64,000 bases of DNA from Sporosarcina sp. FSL K6-3457 (GCF_038007285.1 NZ_JBBOWX010000001.1:3117501-3181500); one strand, 5' to 3'. Positions 44,368 through 53,932 are shown, numbered from the stretch's first letter. The notes: generated by a model from the letters alone, not told the origin. Made by a program: numbers and translations.

Positions 44368-45327
44368 ATGATTCGAAAGCATTGGAAGAAGCTACTTGTT
44401 CTTTTTGCCACTATCTTCTTGGTCGTTCAAATTATCGGCAGCTTCTTTTTCTATGAGTTAGCCATCAAGCGAGGACCGAAAGACTTCTTGCAAAATAATG
44501 CAGATTTAGAAGTGTCCGATCAAACGATGGAACTCTTTCTGAATGGAGATTGGATAGATTGGGTGAATGCTCAGCAATTTGAACAACTTACGTTAACATC
44601 TCGCGATGGATTAAAATTGTCAGGTTACTATTTACCAGCAGCGGTGCCAACAGATAAATTAGTCGTGTTAACACACGGCTATTTAGGTCATGCTAAGCAA
44701 ATGGGACTCTTTGGACAGTATTATTATGAAGATTTGGGCTACAACATTTTCATGCCTGATGCTCGGGGTCATGGAAAGAGTGAGGGCAATTATTACGGGT
44801 TCGGATGGCCCGATCGGCTTGATTTAATTGATTGGACTCAGGCTTTAGTGAAGAAGCTTGGACCCGATAGTACAATCGCTTACCATGGTTTATCGATGGG
44901 GGCAGCGACGGTTTTGATGTCGAGTGGAGAGGATGAACTCCCCCGCCAAGTCAAAGCTATTATAGCGGACAGTCCATATATGTCCGTCTATCAATTATTC
45001 GCCTATCAAATGAATCGAATGTTTTATCTACCGGCATTTCCGTTGTTAGATAGTACTAGTTTGTTAACGAAAATCAGAGCTGGTTATTCATTCAGAGAAG
45101 CAAGTGCACTGAAAGCTGTAGAGCAGGCGAATATCCCGGTTTTTTATATTCATGGGGAAAGTGATACATTTGTTCCGACAAAGTTGACAAGGGAATTATA
45201 TCAGCATACGGCGAGTGCTGCGGAGCTTCTTTTGGTTCCGGGTGCAAATCATGGAGAGTCTTTTGCGTTGGCGCAGGATGAGTATAAAGTGAGGTTGGAT
45301 GGGTTTCTTGATAGGTATGTTGAGTAA
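44368..45327 (+). CDS. Alpha/beta hydrolase, YqkD-like, membrane-anchored
   Basis: A 319-residue hydrolase. The ATG at 44368 has AAGGAG 7 nt upstream; earlier in-frame ATGs lack a site. An N-terminal membrane anchor (LLVLFATIFLVVQIIGSFFF) is followed by LTHGYLGH (oxyanion), nucleophile Ser in YHGLSMGAAT, Asp in ESDTFVP and His in GANHGES. A second protein of the same group is encoded at 53001-53927. Ester or acyl substrate unknown. Confidence 0.85.
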   Translation: MIRKHWKKLLVLFATIFLVVQIIGSFFFYELAIKRGPKDFLQNNADLEVSDQTMELFLNGDWIDWVNAQQFEQLTLTSRDGLKLSGYYLPAAVPTDKLVVLTHGYLGHAKQMGLFGQYYYEDLGYNIFMPDARGHGKSEGNYYGFGWPDRLDLIDWTQALVKKLGPDSTIAYHGLSMGAATVLMSSGEDELPRQVKAIIADSPYMSVYQLFAYQMNRMFYLPAFPLLDSTSLLTKIRAGYSFREASALKAVEQANIPVFYIHGESDTFVPTKLTRELYQHTASAAELLLVPGANHGESFALAQDEYKVRLDGFLDRYVE

Positions 45328-45403
45328 TGTTAGGTAAAAAAGGTATCAGCTTTCGAATCGAATTCGGAAGCTGATTCCTTTTTCTTTATGTTCATTCACT
45401 TGA

Positions 45404-47773
45404 TCATTTCTGTTTCAATGAATATTTCCCGAAACCTTCTTCAGCGGGAGCTAGGTATTCAATCCCGCTTCCTTGTTGGATAAAACCTTTTGCATTTTCT
45501 GATGTTTCAAATGTTACATTAGCATTTTCACCGAACGATGCAAACGTCCAATTACCATCTGCAGATGGATCGATTGTACCTTCATTAATCATGTAATCCG
45601 TAACGACTTGACGATTTTCATATGCATAATCGATGGCTTCCGTTGCATTTCGTACACCTGGGAAGTTTCCACTTGCACGATAATTATTCGTCACAACGAT
45701 AAATTGTTGTTTCAGATCAATCGGTTGCCCGTCGTATTGCAAATTAACAACTCGATTTGATTGTTCATTAAGCGTGTTACCTGACCCATCATACTTTGCA
45801 GGTTGCGTCACATCGAACTCGTAAGTTATGCCATCAATGACATCAAAGTTATATGTCGGAAATTCAGTGTTGATTAAATCTTGTTCATCCTTTGAAGTTG
45901 AGTCAATTTGTTTAAATTGACCCGCAGACATTTCAAGCCACTCTTTTACATCTGCTCCTGTCATAATAAGCGCGAAAATTGTATTGTCGTAAACATACAA
46001 ATCTGCAACGTTTTTAATCGCAATTTCACCTGCAGCTATGTCTGTGTAATAGCTTGCACCCATACGACCGCCAGCTTTAAATGGTGCTCCCGCTGAAAGA
46101 ACTGGAAGCTTATCATACTCTGTATTTTTGATTTGTTGCTCAACGTACCATGTTTGTGCATTATTCAAAATCTGTATGGAAGAATCATCATGCACCAACG
46201 CAAAGTAGCTATTGATTGGTGCTGTCGTTTTTCCAACTGGGCTACGGACGTACTCACTAGTTGCTTCGTGCACTTCTTTCACCGAATCAATTACTTTCTG
46301 AACAACTACGTCAGATTTTTTGTCGATTTGGCGAACTTCACCTTTTCCACTTACAACTACCCATTGTTCCCCAGCTTTTTTCAATTCAAGGTCGATAACG
46401 CCTAAATGATCGCCAAATTTACCTGGCATTACGATAGGCGTACCATTTATTGTCCCTTGCTCTTGATTAACGTTTGCAAGATCCTTGAAATCTCCTGGGA
46501 ATAATGCATGGTTATGCCCGGTAATAACTGCATCGACGCCATCAAGCTCAGTAATTTGATAGGCTACGTTCTCTTCGTCTGTTTCATGTATTTCATCACC
46601 AATCCCTGTATGAGCTAATACAACGATTACATCAGCGCCTTGCTTCTTCATTTCTGGGATGAATTTCTTAACAGAGTCTGCTGCATCTTCAGCAGTTACT
46701 TTTCCTTCAAGAAGCACACGGTCCCATTGCATAATTCCCGGTGTTACAACACCGATAACACCTACGTTCATCATATGTTTATTGCCATATCCATCGACAA
46801 CTTCTTTTTCAATAATGACATACGGTGTATAACGGTTATTCTTCGTTACAGCATCGTATACGTTTGCGTTTAACATAGGGAATGGTGAGTCAGTCAACAC
46901 TTGATCTAAATAATCCAAACCATAGTTAAATTCGTGATTCCCTAGCGTTCCGCCATCATAATCGAGTGATGCAAGTGCTGCAATAGCTGGGTGAACCTCG
47001 CCTTCCTTCAGCTTAGCCACATTTGCTTTATAACCAGCTAGAGGCGTACCTTGAATCAAATCGCCATTATCGAAAAGAAGGTTATTCGGATTTTCCGCAC
47101 GAGCTTGTTCAATAAGAACAGCCGTTTTTGCAAGTCCGATTTCATTCGATACTTTGTCTTGATAATAATCATAGTTTACAAAGTTCGTATGCAAATCGGT
47201 TGTTCCCAAAATACGCAGTGAAACTGTATCTTTTGGAACTTCTGGGCTATATACGTTTAACATCCGGTCGATAATTTTCGTAGCTTGAGCTTTCGTCACA
47301 AGTTGTTGTGGTTGAACTGTACCGTCTTCAAATCCTTGTAATAAACCAAGCCCAACACTTTTTGCAAGCTCTTCCAATGCATCCGTACTGATAGTTTTGT
47401 GGTCATTAAATTGATTAAGTAAGTCGGTTGAGTACGATTCATCAGTTTTGATAGCACGGGATGCGATGATAAATGCATGTTCACGTGTCAGTTTCTGATC
47501 AGGTTTGAAAGTTCCATCTGTTGTTTCTTTTACAAGACCCGCTTTGAAAGCAGCTTCCACATAGGGCGCTAATTTTTCATTAACATCCTTAAATTGAGTT
47601 GTAGCACTTTCACCAATCTCCAATTTAAGTGCTTCAACGACCGCGATGACGAATTCACCGCGTGTCACATCTTGCGCCTTATTAGCCGCGCTTGCTTGTG
47701 TTGCAAACGACAAACTACTGAATGAAAGGGCAATGATAACAATCAACATTCCAGCTTTCCTTAACAAAGACAT
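45404..47773 (-). CDS. Surface-anchored 5'-nucleotidase / 2',3'-cyclic phosphodiesterase with SLH domains
   Basis: A 789-residue exported enzyme. The ATG at 47773 follows GAGGAG. Signal peptide ending ATQASA, then two to three S-layer homology repeats (about residues 32-180) that bind cell-wall polymers. A metallophosphatase domain follows (GTTDLHTNF, DNGDLIQGTP, GNHEFNYG, VVLAHTGIGDE, GHNHALF), then a 5'-nucleotidase C-terminal domain (LNNAQTWYVEQQ … NNYRASGNFPG). It likely scavenges phosphate and nucleosides outside the cell. Confidence 0.92.
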   Translation of the reverse strand: MSLLRKAGMLIVIIALSFSSLSFATQASAANKAQDVTRGEFVIAVVEALKLEIGESATTQFKDVNEKLAPYVEAAFKAGLVKETTDGTFKPDQKLTREHAFIIASRAIKTDESYSTDLLNQFNDHKTISTDALEELAKSVGLGLLQGFEDGTVQPQQLVTKAQATKIIDRMLNVYSPEVPKDTVSLRILGTTDLHTNFVNYDYYQDKVSNEIGLAKTAVLIEQARAENPNNLLFDNGDLIQGTPLAGYKANVAKLKEGEVHPAIAALASLDYDGGTLGNHEFNYGLDYLDQVLTDSPFPMLNANVYDAVTKNNRYTPYVIIEKEVVDGYGNKHMMNVGVIGVVTPGIMQWDRVLLEGKVTAEDAADSVKKFIPEMKKQGADVIVVLAHTGIGDEIHETDEENVAYQITELDGVDAVITGHNHALFPGDFKDLANVNQEQGTINGTPIVMPGKFGDHLGVIDLELKKAGEQWVVVSGKGEVRQIDKKSDVVVQKVIDSVKEVHEATSEYVRSPVGKTTAPINSYFALVHDDSSIQILNNAQTWYVEQQIKNTEYDKLPVLSAGAPFKAGGRMGASYYTDIAAGEIAIKNVADLYVYDNTIFALIMTGADVKEWLEMSAGQFKQIDSTSKDEQDLINTEFPTYNFDVIDGITYEFDVTQPAKYDGSGNTLNEQSNRVVNLQYDGQPIDLKQQFIVVTNNYRASGNFPGVRNATEAIDYAYENRQVVTDYMINEGTIDPSADGNWTFASFGENANVTFETSENAKGFIQQGSGIEYLAPAEEGFGKYSLKQK

Positions 47774-47989
47774 CGTTCCATCTCCTCTACTTTTGGTATT
47801 TCCACGTGTTTCCACATGAATGACGGCGCTTCCTTATAAGCATAACATGGATTCGCAACTTTTTATTTACTAGAAGCACTTATCAACTTATATATGTTGA
47901 ACTAAAGAATAATTGTTCTACAATCATTTCCAAAAAAAACATAAAAACTTTTTATCTAAAGTGGTTTACTCTCATCCAATCTGGGTATA
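47774..47989. other. Intergenic region upstream of the nucleotidase gene
   Basis: AT-rich; presumed promoter of the nucleotidase gene. No specific site recognised. Confidence 0.4.
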
Positions 47990-48370
47990 TAAAGAATACA
48001 AGGCGAAACAACTAGGAAGAATAGTATTGTAGACGAGCTACCTACAATATTTTCCTACGATGAACTGCACAGCCTTGGCGGAAAATTTGCTTTGCTGAGG
48101 ATTAGATACACTCGTCAGGAACTGAAAGACCCAAGTTCCATTCACTGAAGTGTGAACTAAGCAGTAGAAGGAAAGTTTTTTGTGGAAGTGCAACTTGATG
48201 CCTGATTACAAAAAGAAAGCCACATTGAATAACATGTGACATTCCAAATTGAATCGGCCATATCAAACTGCACAGACGAGTCTGAGGTAAATGATCGTCA
48301 GAAAGAACAGTTTGTGTAATTGAAAAAACTATCAAATTTTCCGAGTGCGAATCCCTTTTGCAGAGGGATG
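47990..48370 (+). other. Unexplained structured intergenic region (possible non-coding RNA)
   Basis: About 380 bp without a credible ORF but richer in inverted repeats than nearby spacers: TATTGTAG/CTACAATA (48027-48050), GTTC…CACTGAAGTG…GAAC, CAGACGAGTCTG, GACGA/TCGTC. It reads toward a strong terminator at 48374-48405 on the plus strand. I could not match it to a known RNA class. Confidence 0.35.
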
Positions 48371-48373
48371 GAA

Positions 48374-48405
48374 AAAGCATGGTCCCCGGGGGCCATGCTT
48401 TTTTC
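48374..48405. terminator. Strong bidirectional terminator
   Basis: AAAAGCATGG and CCATGCTTTT arms around TCCCCGGGGG, with T on both sides. It ends the binding-protein gene at 48410 and could end a plus-strand transcript from 47990-48370. Confidence 0.85.
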
Positions 48406-48409
48406 GTGA

Positions 48410-49399
48410 TTATTCACTAATTTCAGCTTGCCATTCCTCTTTAATGTCAAGTCCAATTGCAGATGCTGTTTCTTCATTCACAACAAACTTCAAGTTTTTC
48501 GTTACTTGAACAGGTAATTCAGCTGGCTTGCTTTCTCCAGTTAAGATTTTGACAGCCATTTGACCTGTTTCATAGCCAAGGTCGTGATAACTAAAGCCGT
48601 ACGCTGCTAAACCGCCTCGTTTTACGGAGTCTAGTTCACCGACCATCATCGGCAATTTATTATCAAACGCAGCGGATGTGACTGATTCGAGCGCAGAAAC
48701 AACGGTATTATCTTTAATGATGTACAAAGAATCCACTTTTCCAATCAACGAGTCGACAGCTTGTTTAACATCCGCTGAAGTGGCAACGGCCGCTTCAATA
48801 ATGTTCAAATCCATTTCTTTCGCGAGCTCTTTCACCTTGTCAATCTGAACACGCGCATTTTGTTCTCCTGCGTTAAAAACCACACCGATATTTTTCGCCT
48901 CTAATTGCTCTTTCAGAAACTTCATCGTTAGTGGAATAACGTCGGGATGTAAATCAATTGTGCCTGTTACATTCCCACCTGGTTTTTCCAGTGAATCAAC
49001 CAACTGTGCACCGACAGCGTCCGTCACAGATGTGAACACGATTGGAATTTCTTGTGTCTCACTGGCAACAGCCTGTGCACTTGATGTCGAATTCGCAAAA
49101 ATTAAATCGACCCCGGAATTCACAAGATTACTCGCAATTGTTATATTCGCACTGTTATCATTTTGTGCGTTCTGCACTTGGTAATCTACATCAAGCCCAG
49201 CATCTGCTAATGCCTGTTTAAAACCTTCAAAAGCAGCATTCAATGATGGATGTTCCACAATTTGCGTGACCCCTACTGTATATTTCTTGTCATTACCTAC
49301 ATAACTAGACGCTTCATTGTTATCCCCACTACTACAGGCAGTAAGCAATAGAACAGCACTAAACAATATAACTGCAATCTTCTTCAATTTATTCATCAT
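48410..49399 (-). CDS. TrpX-like ABC substrate-binding lipoprotein without permease or ATPase
   Basis: A 329-residue lipoprotein (lipobox LTAC, Cys22) of the ABC_sub_bind/TrpX family: VGVTQIVEHPSLNAAFEGFK, ANSTSSAQAVASET, IPIVFTSVTDAVGAQLV and GGNVTGTIDLHP. The family binds amino acids such as tryptophan or tyrosine. Usually a permease and ATPase gene follow; here a terminator follows directly, so it is an orphan. GAGAGGA precedes two adjacent ATG codons. Confidence 0.85.
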   Translation of the reverse strand: MMNKLKKIAVILFSAVLLLTACSSGDNNEASSYVGNDKKYTVGVTQIVEHPSLNAAFEGFKQALADAGLDVDYQVQNAQNDNSANITIASNLVNSGVDLIFANSTSSAQAVASETQEIPIVFTSVTDAVGAQLVDSLEKPGGNVTGTIDLHPDVIPLTMKFLKEQLEAKNIGVVFNAGEQNARVQIDKVKELAKEMDLNIIEAAVATSADVKQAVDSLIGKVDSLYIIKDNTVVSALESVTSAAFDNKLPMMVGELDSVKRGGLAAYGFSYHDLGYETGQMAVKILTGESKPAELPVQVTKNLKFVVNEETASAIGLDIKEEWQAEISE

Positions 49400-49651
49400 T
49401 CTCGTCCTCTCAGTTTTGTATAAAAGTTATACAAAATCCTTAATTTTTTATAAGATTACACGGTCTCTAATTAATAGTCAATACAATTTAGAATATTTCG
49501 CTTCATTAAGCGCTTACATTGAAATATAGGCCTTGATTTATCCGAATAAGGACTAGGAAGCATTTAATTTTATTAATAAAATTTTCCTCAAATGAATGGT
49601 AAAATGAATGCTCAACTTCGGGAGAAACTACAGGATTAAGAAGGGGAAAAG
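49400..49651. other. Intergenic region before the SASP-like gene
   Basis: AT-rich. I searched for a sigma-G pair (GHATR-N17/18-CATNHTA) near the SASP start and found no acceptable match. Nothing else was seen. Confidence 0.4.
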
Positions 49652-49855
49652 ATGGCGAAAAACAATATAATATCAGAAGCACGTAAAGCGTTGGATCTAT
49701 TAAAAGCAGATGTGATAAAAGCACAGGGCTACAAAGTTAATAGAGCCGATTCGGATAACGTGAAATACGAAATTGCAGATGAACTTGGGATTCTCTCGAC
49801 CCAAGGCTACAACGGCAAACCGAGAATTTTCACTGACAGTTTGACGATACACTGA
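49652..49855 (+). pseudogene. Alpha/beta-type small acid-soluble spore protein, C-terminus lost into the repeat array
   Basis: The first ~56 codons read like an alpha/beta-type SASP: EARKALDLLKADVIKAQGY, then VKYEIADELGI (the germination-protease region) and the start of the second half, QGYNGK. Normal family members continue with a glycine-rich DNA-binding helix (T-x-x-x-G-x-x-GG). Here the frame instead runs into the tandem array at about 49820 and stops at 49855 after PRIFTDSLTIH. AAGGGG precedes the ATG. The product, if made, should not bind DNA normally. Confidence 0.6.
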
Positions 49856-50195
49856 CAGTTTGACCGTACACTGACAGTTTACACTTTTTCACTGACAGTC
49901 GCGGGCGGTTCACTGACAGTTCGAAGATTTTCACTGACAGTTTGACCGTACACTGACAGTTTACACTTTTTCACTGACAGTCGCGGGCGATTCACTGACA
50001 GTTCGAGAATTTCCGCTGACAGTTTGATCGTACACTGACAGTTTACACTTTTTCACTGACAGTCGCAGGCGATTCACTGACAGTTCAAGGATTTCCGCTG
50101 ACAGTTTGACCGTACACTGACAGTTTCCACTTTTTCACCGACAGTTTGACGATACACTTACAGTCCGGCGATTTGCCATGATAGTTTGACCATCC
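49820..50195. repeat. Palindromic tandem array with 82-bp higher-order unit
   Basis: Eighteen copies of CACTGACAGT (core ACTG-A-CAGT, a 9-bp palindrome) start at 49831, 49850, 49869, 49890, 49911, 49932, 49951, 49972, 49993, 50014 and so on; the last few are degenerate. Linkers are 9 or 11 nt, so spacing is 19 or 21 bp. Four linker types recur in order (TTGACCGTA, TTACACTTTTT, CGCGGGCGATT, TCGAAGATTTT), making an 82-bp unit repeated three times plus part. 82 is not a multiple of 3, so it is not coding. Confidence 0.95.
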
Positions 50196-50201
50196 CACAA
50201 T

Positions 50202-50232
50202 AAAAAAGCACCGACCCAATTACCAGTCAGTG
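50202..50232 (-). terminator. Terminator of the yqkE-like gene
   Basis: AAAGCACTGAC pairs with G-CGGTGCTTT, one mismatch, followed by TTTTATTG on the minus strand. Confidence 0.8.
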
Positions 50233-50241
50233 CTTTCTCCT

Positions 50242-50496
50242 TTAAAACTTCGAGCCACCATATCCATACTCATCAAGCAATTCACCGAAACTCTTATTCT
50301 TCTCTCGTTCTTTGCGTTCCTGAAGAATCTGCTCTTGCCGCTGTTCTTCTTTTACCTGCTCAGCAGCTGATAATTGTTGTTTAGCTGCCTTCAATTTAGC
50401 GAGAACATCATCGCCGAGTGCATCTGACAACGTTAAACTTTCATTTTCCACCTTTTTCGGACGTGCTGGTGTTACTTGTTTACGTTTTTTTGCCAT
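50242..50496 (-). CDS. yqkE: YqkE-like small protein (DUF3886)
   Basis: An 84-residue, highly charged protein. Lys-rich start (MAKKRKQ), then SLTLSDALGDDVLAKLKAAKQQL, a long Glu/Arg/Gln coiled-coil helix and the ending KNKSFGELLDEYGYGGSKF, all typical of the short YqkE/DUF3886 proteins. It lies 19 bp after the thiolase gene on the same strand. Unknown function. In B. subtilis yqkE neighbours yqkD; a yqkD-like gene is 2.5 kb away here. Confidence 0.7.
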   Translation of the reverse strand: MAKKRKQVTPARPKKVENESLTLSDALGDDVLAKLKAAKQQLSAAEQVKEEQRQEQILQERKEREKNKSFGELLDEYGYGGSKF

Positions 50497-50515
50497 TTCA
50501 GTTACCTACTTTCAT

Positions 50516-51700
50516 TCATGGTCGTGTCACAATCGTTGCAACGCCTTGTCCCCCACCAATGCAAAGTGTTGCGAGTCCTGATTTTGCATCACGACGCTGC
50601 ATTTCGTGAAGGAGTGTAACGAGAATCCGCGCGCCACTAGCACCGATTGGATGGCCCAGTGCGATTGCACCGCCATTGACGTTTAGTTTTTCTTGATCAA
50701 ACCCTAGTTCTTTATCGACGGCAATCGATTGTGCTGCAAATGCTTCGTTCGCTTCAATCAAATCGATGTCAGACAGTTGCATGCCAGTTTTGCCAAGCGC
50801 CTTTTTAACTGCTTGTACAGGACCGATACCCATGACAGCTGGATCGACACCTGCATTGCCATTTGCTGCGATTATTGCAAGCGGTGTTAGGCCAAGCTCG
50901 TCTGCCTTCGCTTTCGACATGATGACAAGTGCTGCTGCCCCGTCGTTGATGCCAGAAGCATTTCCTGCCGTGACACTGCCGTCTTTTTTGAAGGCTGGAC
51001 GTAGTTTTCCTAACTTATCTGCTGTCGTTCCTGCTTTAACGTACTCATCCGTATCGAAAATGATTGGCTCACCTTTCCGTTGCGGAATAGCAATTGGCAC
51101 AATTTCATCTTTAAATACGCCCGCTTCAATTGCAGCCGCTGCTTTCTGCTGTGACTGTGCAGAAAATACATCTTGTTCTTCACGCGTAATCGCGTAACGG
51201 TCACATAAATTTTCAGCTGTAATGCCCATATGATAATCATTAAATGCACACCACAGACCATCTGTGATCATGCTATCGATGATTTTCTGATCACCCATTT
51301 TAAAGCCTTGTCGCCCATTTTTCAACAGATGAGGTGCTTGGCTCATATTTTCCATACCGCCTGCGACAATAATGTCCGCATCCCCTGCGATGATGGCTTG
51401 ACGTGCTAAGTGAACGGCTTTTAACCCTGAACCACATACTTTATTAATGGTGAGAGATGGAACAGTTTCAGGAAGCCCCGCTTTGATAGCGGCTTGCCGC
51501 GCTGGGTTTTGACCAAGCCCTGCTTGTAACACATTCCCCATAATGACTTCATCGACACTGTCAGGCGCGACCCCTGCGCGCTGTAGTGCCTCTTGAATAA
51601 CTGCTGCCCCCAGATCTGTTGCTGACACATCTTTCAATGAGCCCAAAAATGAACCGATTGCTGAACGGACCGCACTAACGATGACGACTTCTGTAGACAT
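50516..51700 (-). CDS. Acetyl-CoA C-acetyltransferase (thiolase)
   Basis: A 394-residue thiolase that interconverts acetoacetyl-CoA and two acetyl-CoA. The nucleophile is Cys89 in [14 protein letters not shown]; the C-terminal [17 protein letters not shown] and [11 protein letters not shown] give the His and second Cys. It is divergent from the HMG-CoA lyase gene with 76 bp between them, so the pair fits acetoacetate/leucine catabolism. Confidence 0.93.
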   Translation of the reverse strand: MSTEVVIVSAVRSAIGSFLGSLKDVSATDLGAAVIQEALQRAGVAPDSVDEVIMGNVLQAGLGQNPARQAAIKAGLPETVPSLTINKVCGSGLKAVHLARQAIIAGDADIIVAGGMENMSQAPHLLKNGRQGFKMGDQKIIDSMITDGLWCAFNDYHMGITAENLCDRYAITREEQDVFSAQSQQKAAAAIEAGVFKDEIVPIAIPQRKGEPIIFDTDEYVKAGTTADKLGKLRPAFKKDGSVTAGNASGINDGAAALVIMSKAKADELGLTPLAIIAANGNAGVDPAVMGIGPVQAVKKALGKTGMQLSDIDLIEANEAFAAQSIAVDKELGFDQEKLNVNGGAIALGHPIGASGARILVTLLHEMQRRDAKSGLATLCIGGGQGVATIVTRP

Positions 51701-51776
51701 GAATTTTCCCCCATTCTCTTAATTACGTTGCCTGTATATGCATCCCTTCAGTACAATATACTAGAGGAGGGATGAT

Positions 51777-52676
51777 ATGTTCATTTTACCAAACAACGTT
51801 ACGATTATCGAGGTTGGTCCACGGGATGGGCTGCAAAATGACAAGAACTATGTCGACACACAGCATAAACTTGCCTTCATACAGGCACTTCAGGGGGCAG
51901 GCATTACGGAAATGGAGCTGACATCATTCGTATCACCAAAGTGGGTACCACAAATGGCGGATGCTAAGGAAATCATTGCTAACACGTCGCAGGTCGGACG
52001 GCAATTCGTCTTGACGCCCAATGCAAAGGGTGTCGAGCTAGCGTTGGAAGCAGGTGTGCAAAGTGTAGCTGTGTTCGTAGGAGTCAGTAATTCATTTAAC
52101 AAAAAAAATATTAACCGCTCGACGGATGAAAGCATGGCTGCGCTTGAACCGGTCATTGCTAATTTAAAGGCGGCAGGTGTTTTTGTCCGTGCCTGCATTT
52201 CCACTGCATTTTATTGTCCATACGAGGGAAGGATAGATCCTATAGCCACGCTCGCCCTATGCCAGCGGTTCACAGCTTTTGGGGTCGATGAATTAAGCGT
52301 AGCGGATACAATTGGCATGGCCAATCCACAAGAAAGTTATAGCTTGTTTCACACATTGAAGCAAGAGCTACCTAACATTCTATTGACAGCACATTTCCAC
52401 GATACCCGAAAAATGGCGATGGCCAATATTTTTGCTGCGCTACAAGCAGGCATTGACCGGTTCGATACCTCTGCCGGCGGTCTAGGTGGCTGTCCATTTG
52501 CGCCTGGTGCTACGGGCAATGTTGCAACAGAGGATGTTGTTCATATGCTCGACACACTCGGGATCCAAACAGGGATTGATGTCAAAAAAGTTTGTGAGGC
52601 TGTCCAAGTCATTGCACCACATGTATCACGCCCCATTGATACCGGCATGTACAGGTTGTTTGAAAACGGAATATAA
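51777..52676 (+). CDS. Hydroxymethylglutaryl-CoA lyase
   Basis: A 299-residue TIM-barrel lyase that splits HMG-CoA into acetyl-CoA and acetoacetate in leucine breakdown. Metal-binding and catalytic blocks: EVGPRDGLQND, the HFHDT motif, and the active-site loop GGLGGCPFAPGATGN. GGAGGG precedes the ATG. Next to a thiolase, which would consume the acetoacetyl-CoA formed later in the route; no CoA-transferase gene is nearby. Confidence 0.92.
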   Translation: MFILPNNVTIIEVGPRDGLQNDKNYVDTQHKLAFIQALQGAGITEMELTSFVSPKWVPQMADAKEIIANTSQVGRQFVLTPNAKGVELALEAGVQSVAVFVGVSNSFNKKNINRSTDESMAALEPVIANLKAAGVFVRACISTAFYCPYEGRIDPIATLALCQRFTAFGVDELSVADTIGMANPQESYSLFHTLKQELPNILLTAHFHDTRKMAMANIFAALQAGIDRFDTSAGGLGGCPFAPGATGNVATEDVVHMLDTLGIQTGIDVKKVCEAVQVIAPHVSRPIDTGMYRLFENGI

Positions 52677-52985
52677 TCAATTACGCCTCGGCGTAATCGC
52701 GTCCAAATTTTGAAATGAGCTTGAGGCCTACAGGATGTAGGTCATGCAGTCGTTGCGAATCGAACAGCGAAGGGTTCGATTTGCCGTATTTCTGCGTTCT
52801 TTGCAGAAATTAAGGCACTTTCTAGACGTCGCGAACTTAGACTGCCTTCCTTAACTTCTTTCAAAATTTGTGACATCAGGGAAGGATTGAACTGCATCCT
52901 TCCTTGGAGGCTTAACAGGGAGGAATTGAATTTCATTCCTCCTTAATCAGCAAGAATTTGAACTTCTGCTGATTCAAGATATAAG
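52677..52985 (-). repeat. Chain-of-hairpins intergenic repeat (copy 2, inverted relative to 28612)
   Basis: Read on the minus strand: ATCAGCAGAA/TTGCTGAT, GGAGGAAT…ATTCCTCC, GGAAGGAT…ATCCTTCC, then GATGTCACAAATTTTGAA paired over an insertion with TTCAAAATTTGGACG, and the end GATTACGCC-GAGGCGTAATTG. The last two parts match copy 1. The element lies directly before the YqkD-like gene. Some translated stretches exist but are inverted-repeat by-products. Confidence 0.65.
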
Positions 52986-53000
52986 GGGGTTAAATTGACG

Positions 53001-53927
53001 ATGAAACGGCGTGTTCTTTATATCACCGGTATTATTTCCGGTATTTTCACGGCGTTGGTAACTATTTTGGGTATTCTCTTAACCAACAAGATGATGTTTT
53101 TGAAGCCTAAAAATTATGAGTTGATTATGAAACGTGAAATTCTTTCCAAACGGTTTGATGAACATTGGTATGATACGGTACGCAAGGATGATATATGGAT
53201 TAATTCTCCGAATGGTTATCGTTTAAAGGCCGTTTTTTTGAAGCCGCTTGAGACGACGAGAACTGTCATCATCTGTCATGGTGTAACGGAAAACAAGATT
53301 AATTCGATGAAGTATGCTCGCCTATTTGAACGACTCGGTTTTAATTCTGTTGTGTACGATCACCGTCGACACGGAGATTCTGGAGGCAAGACAACGAGCT
53401 TTGGCTATTATGAAAAAATTGATTTGCAAGCAATTGTCCAAGCGATACGTGAGCGGATTGGTAAAAGGGCGTTGCTCGGCATTCACGGAGAATCGATGGG
53501 TGCAGCTACAACGATTTTGTATGCAGGTACCTATGAGGATAAGGTGGATTTTCTTGTAGTAGACTGCCCCTTTTCCGATTTCACGGAGCAAATTCTCCAT
53601 ATGCTACGAACAGAAACGCCGTTGCGCACATCTATGATGCTGAGAATCGGCAATGTGTTTCTCAAAATGCGGGATGGCTATTCGACAAACCTTGTATCAC
53701 CTCGGGAAGTCGTGAAAAACATTTCAATTCCTATGCTGTTTATCCATAGTATGGAAGACGATTTTATCCTTCCGTATATGACGGAAGAATTGTACGAGGC
53801 CAAGATAGGCGGCAAAATGCTGAAGCTATTTCCGAAAGGCGCTCACGCCAAATCGTACAATGACAATCCTGCACAATACGAAATGACAGTACGAGAATTT
53901 TTAGGTCGCTTTGGTTTTTCACAATAA
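53001..53927 (+). CDS. yqkD: Alpha/beta hydrolase, YqkD family
   Basis: A 308-residue membrane-anchored hydrolase. One N-terminal helix (ITGIISGIFTALVTILGILL), then VIICHGVTENK, nucleophile Ser in GIHGESMGAATT, Asp in SMEDDFI and His in KGAHAKSY. The start could be the ATG at 53001 or a TTG two codons earlier at better spacing from AAGGGGG. Paralogous in type to 44368-45327. Followed by its own terminator. Confidence 0.87.
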   Translation: MKRRVLYITGIISGIFTALVTILGILLTNKMMFLKPKNYELIMKREILSKRFDEHWYDTVRKDDIWINSPNGYRLKAVFLKPLETTRTVIICHGVTENKINSMKYARLFERLGFNSVVYDHRRHGDSGGKTTSFGYYEKIDLQAIVQAIRERIGKRALLGIHGESMGAATTILYAGTYEDKVDFLVVDCPFSDFTEQILHMLRTETPLRTSMMLRIGNVFLKMRDGYSTNLVSPREVVKNISIPMLFIHSMEDDFILPYMTEELYEAKIGGKMLKLFPKGAHAKSYNDNPAQYEMTVREFLGRFGFSQ

Positions 53928-53932
53928 AGAGA

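Noticed and set aside
48102..48380. Minus-strand 92-codon ORF in the structured intergenic region
   Set aside because: No ribosome binding site, it begins inside the terminator, and the region is dominated by inverted repeats.
49820..50195. CRISPR array
   Set aside because: Repeats are only ~10 bp, spacers 9-11 bp and themselves recurrent, and there are no cas genes.
52742..52936. Minus-strand 64-codon ORF in the 52.7-kb repeat
   Set aside because: It is produced by the GGAGGAAT and GGAAGGAT hairpins of the repeat; no start signal.
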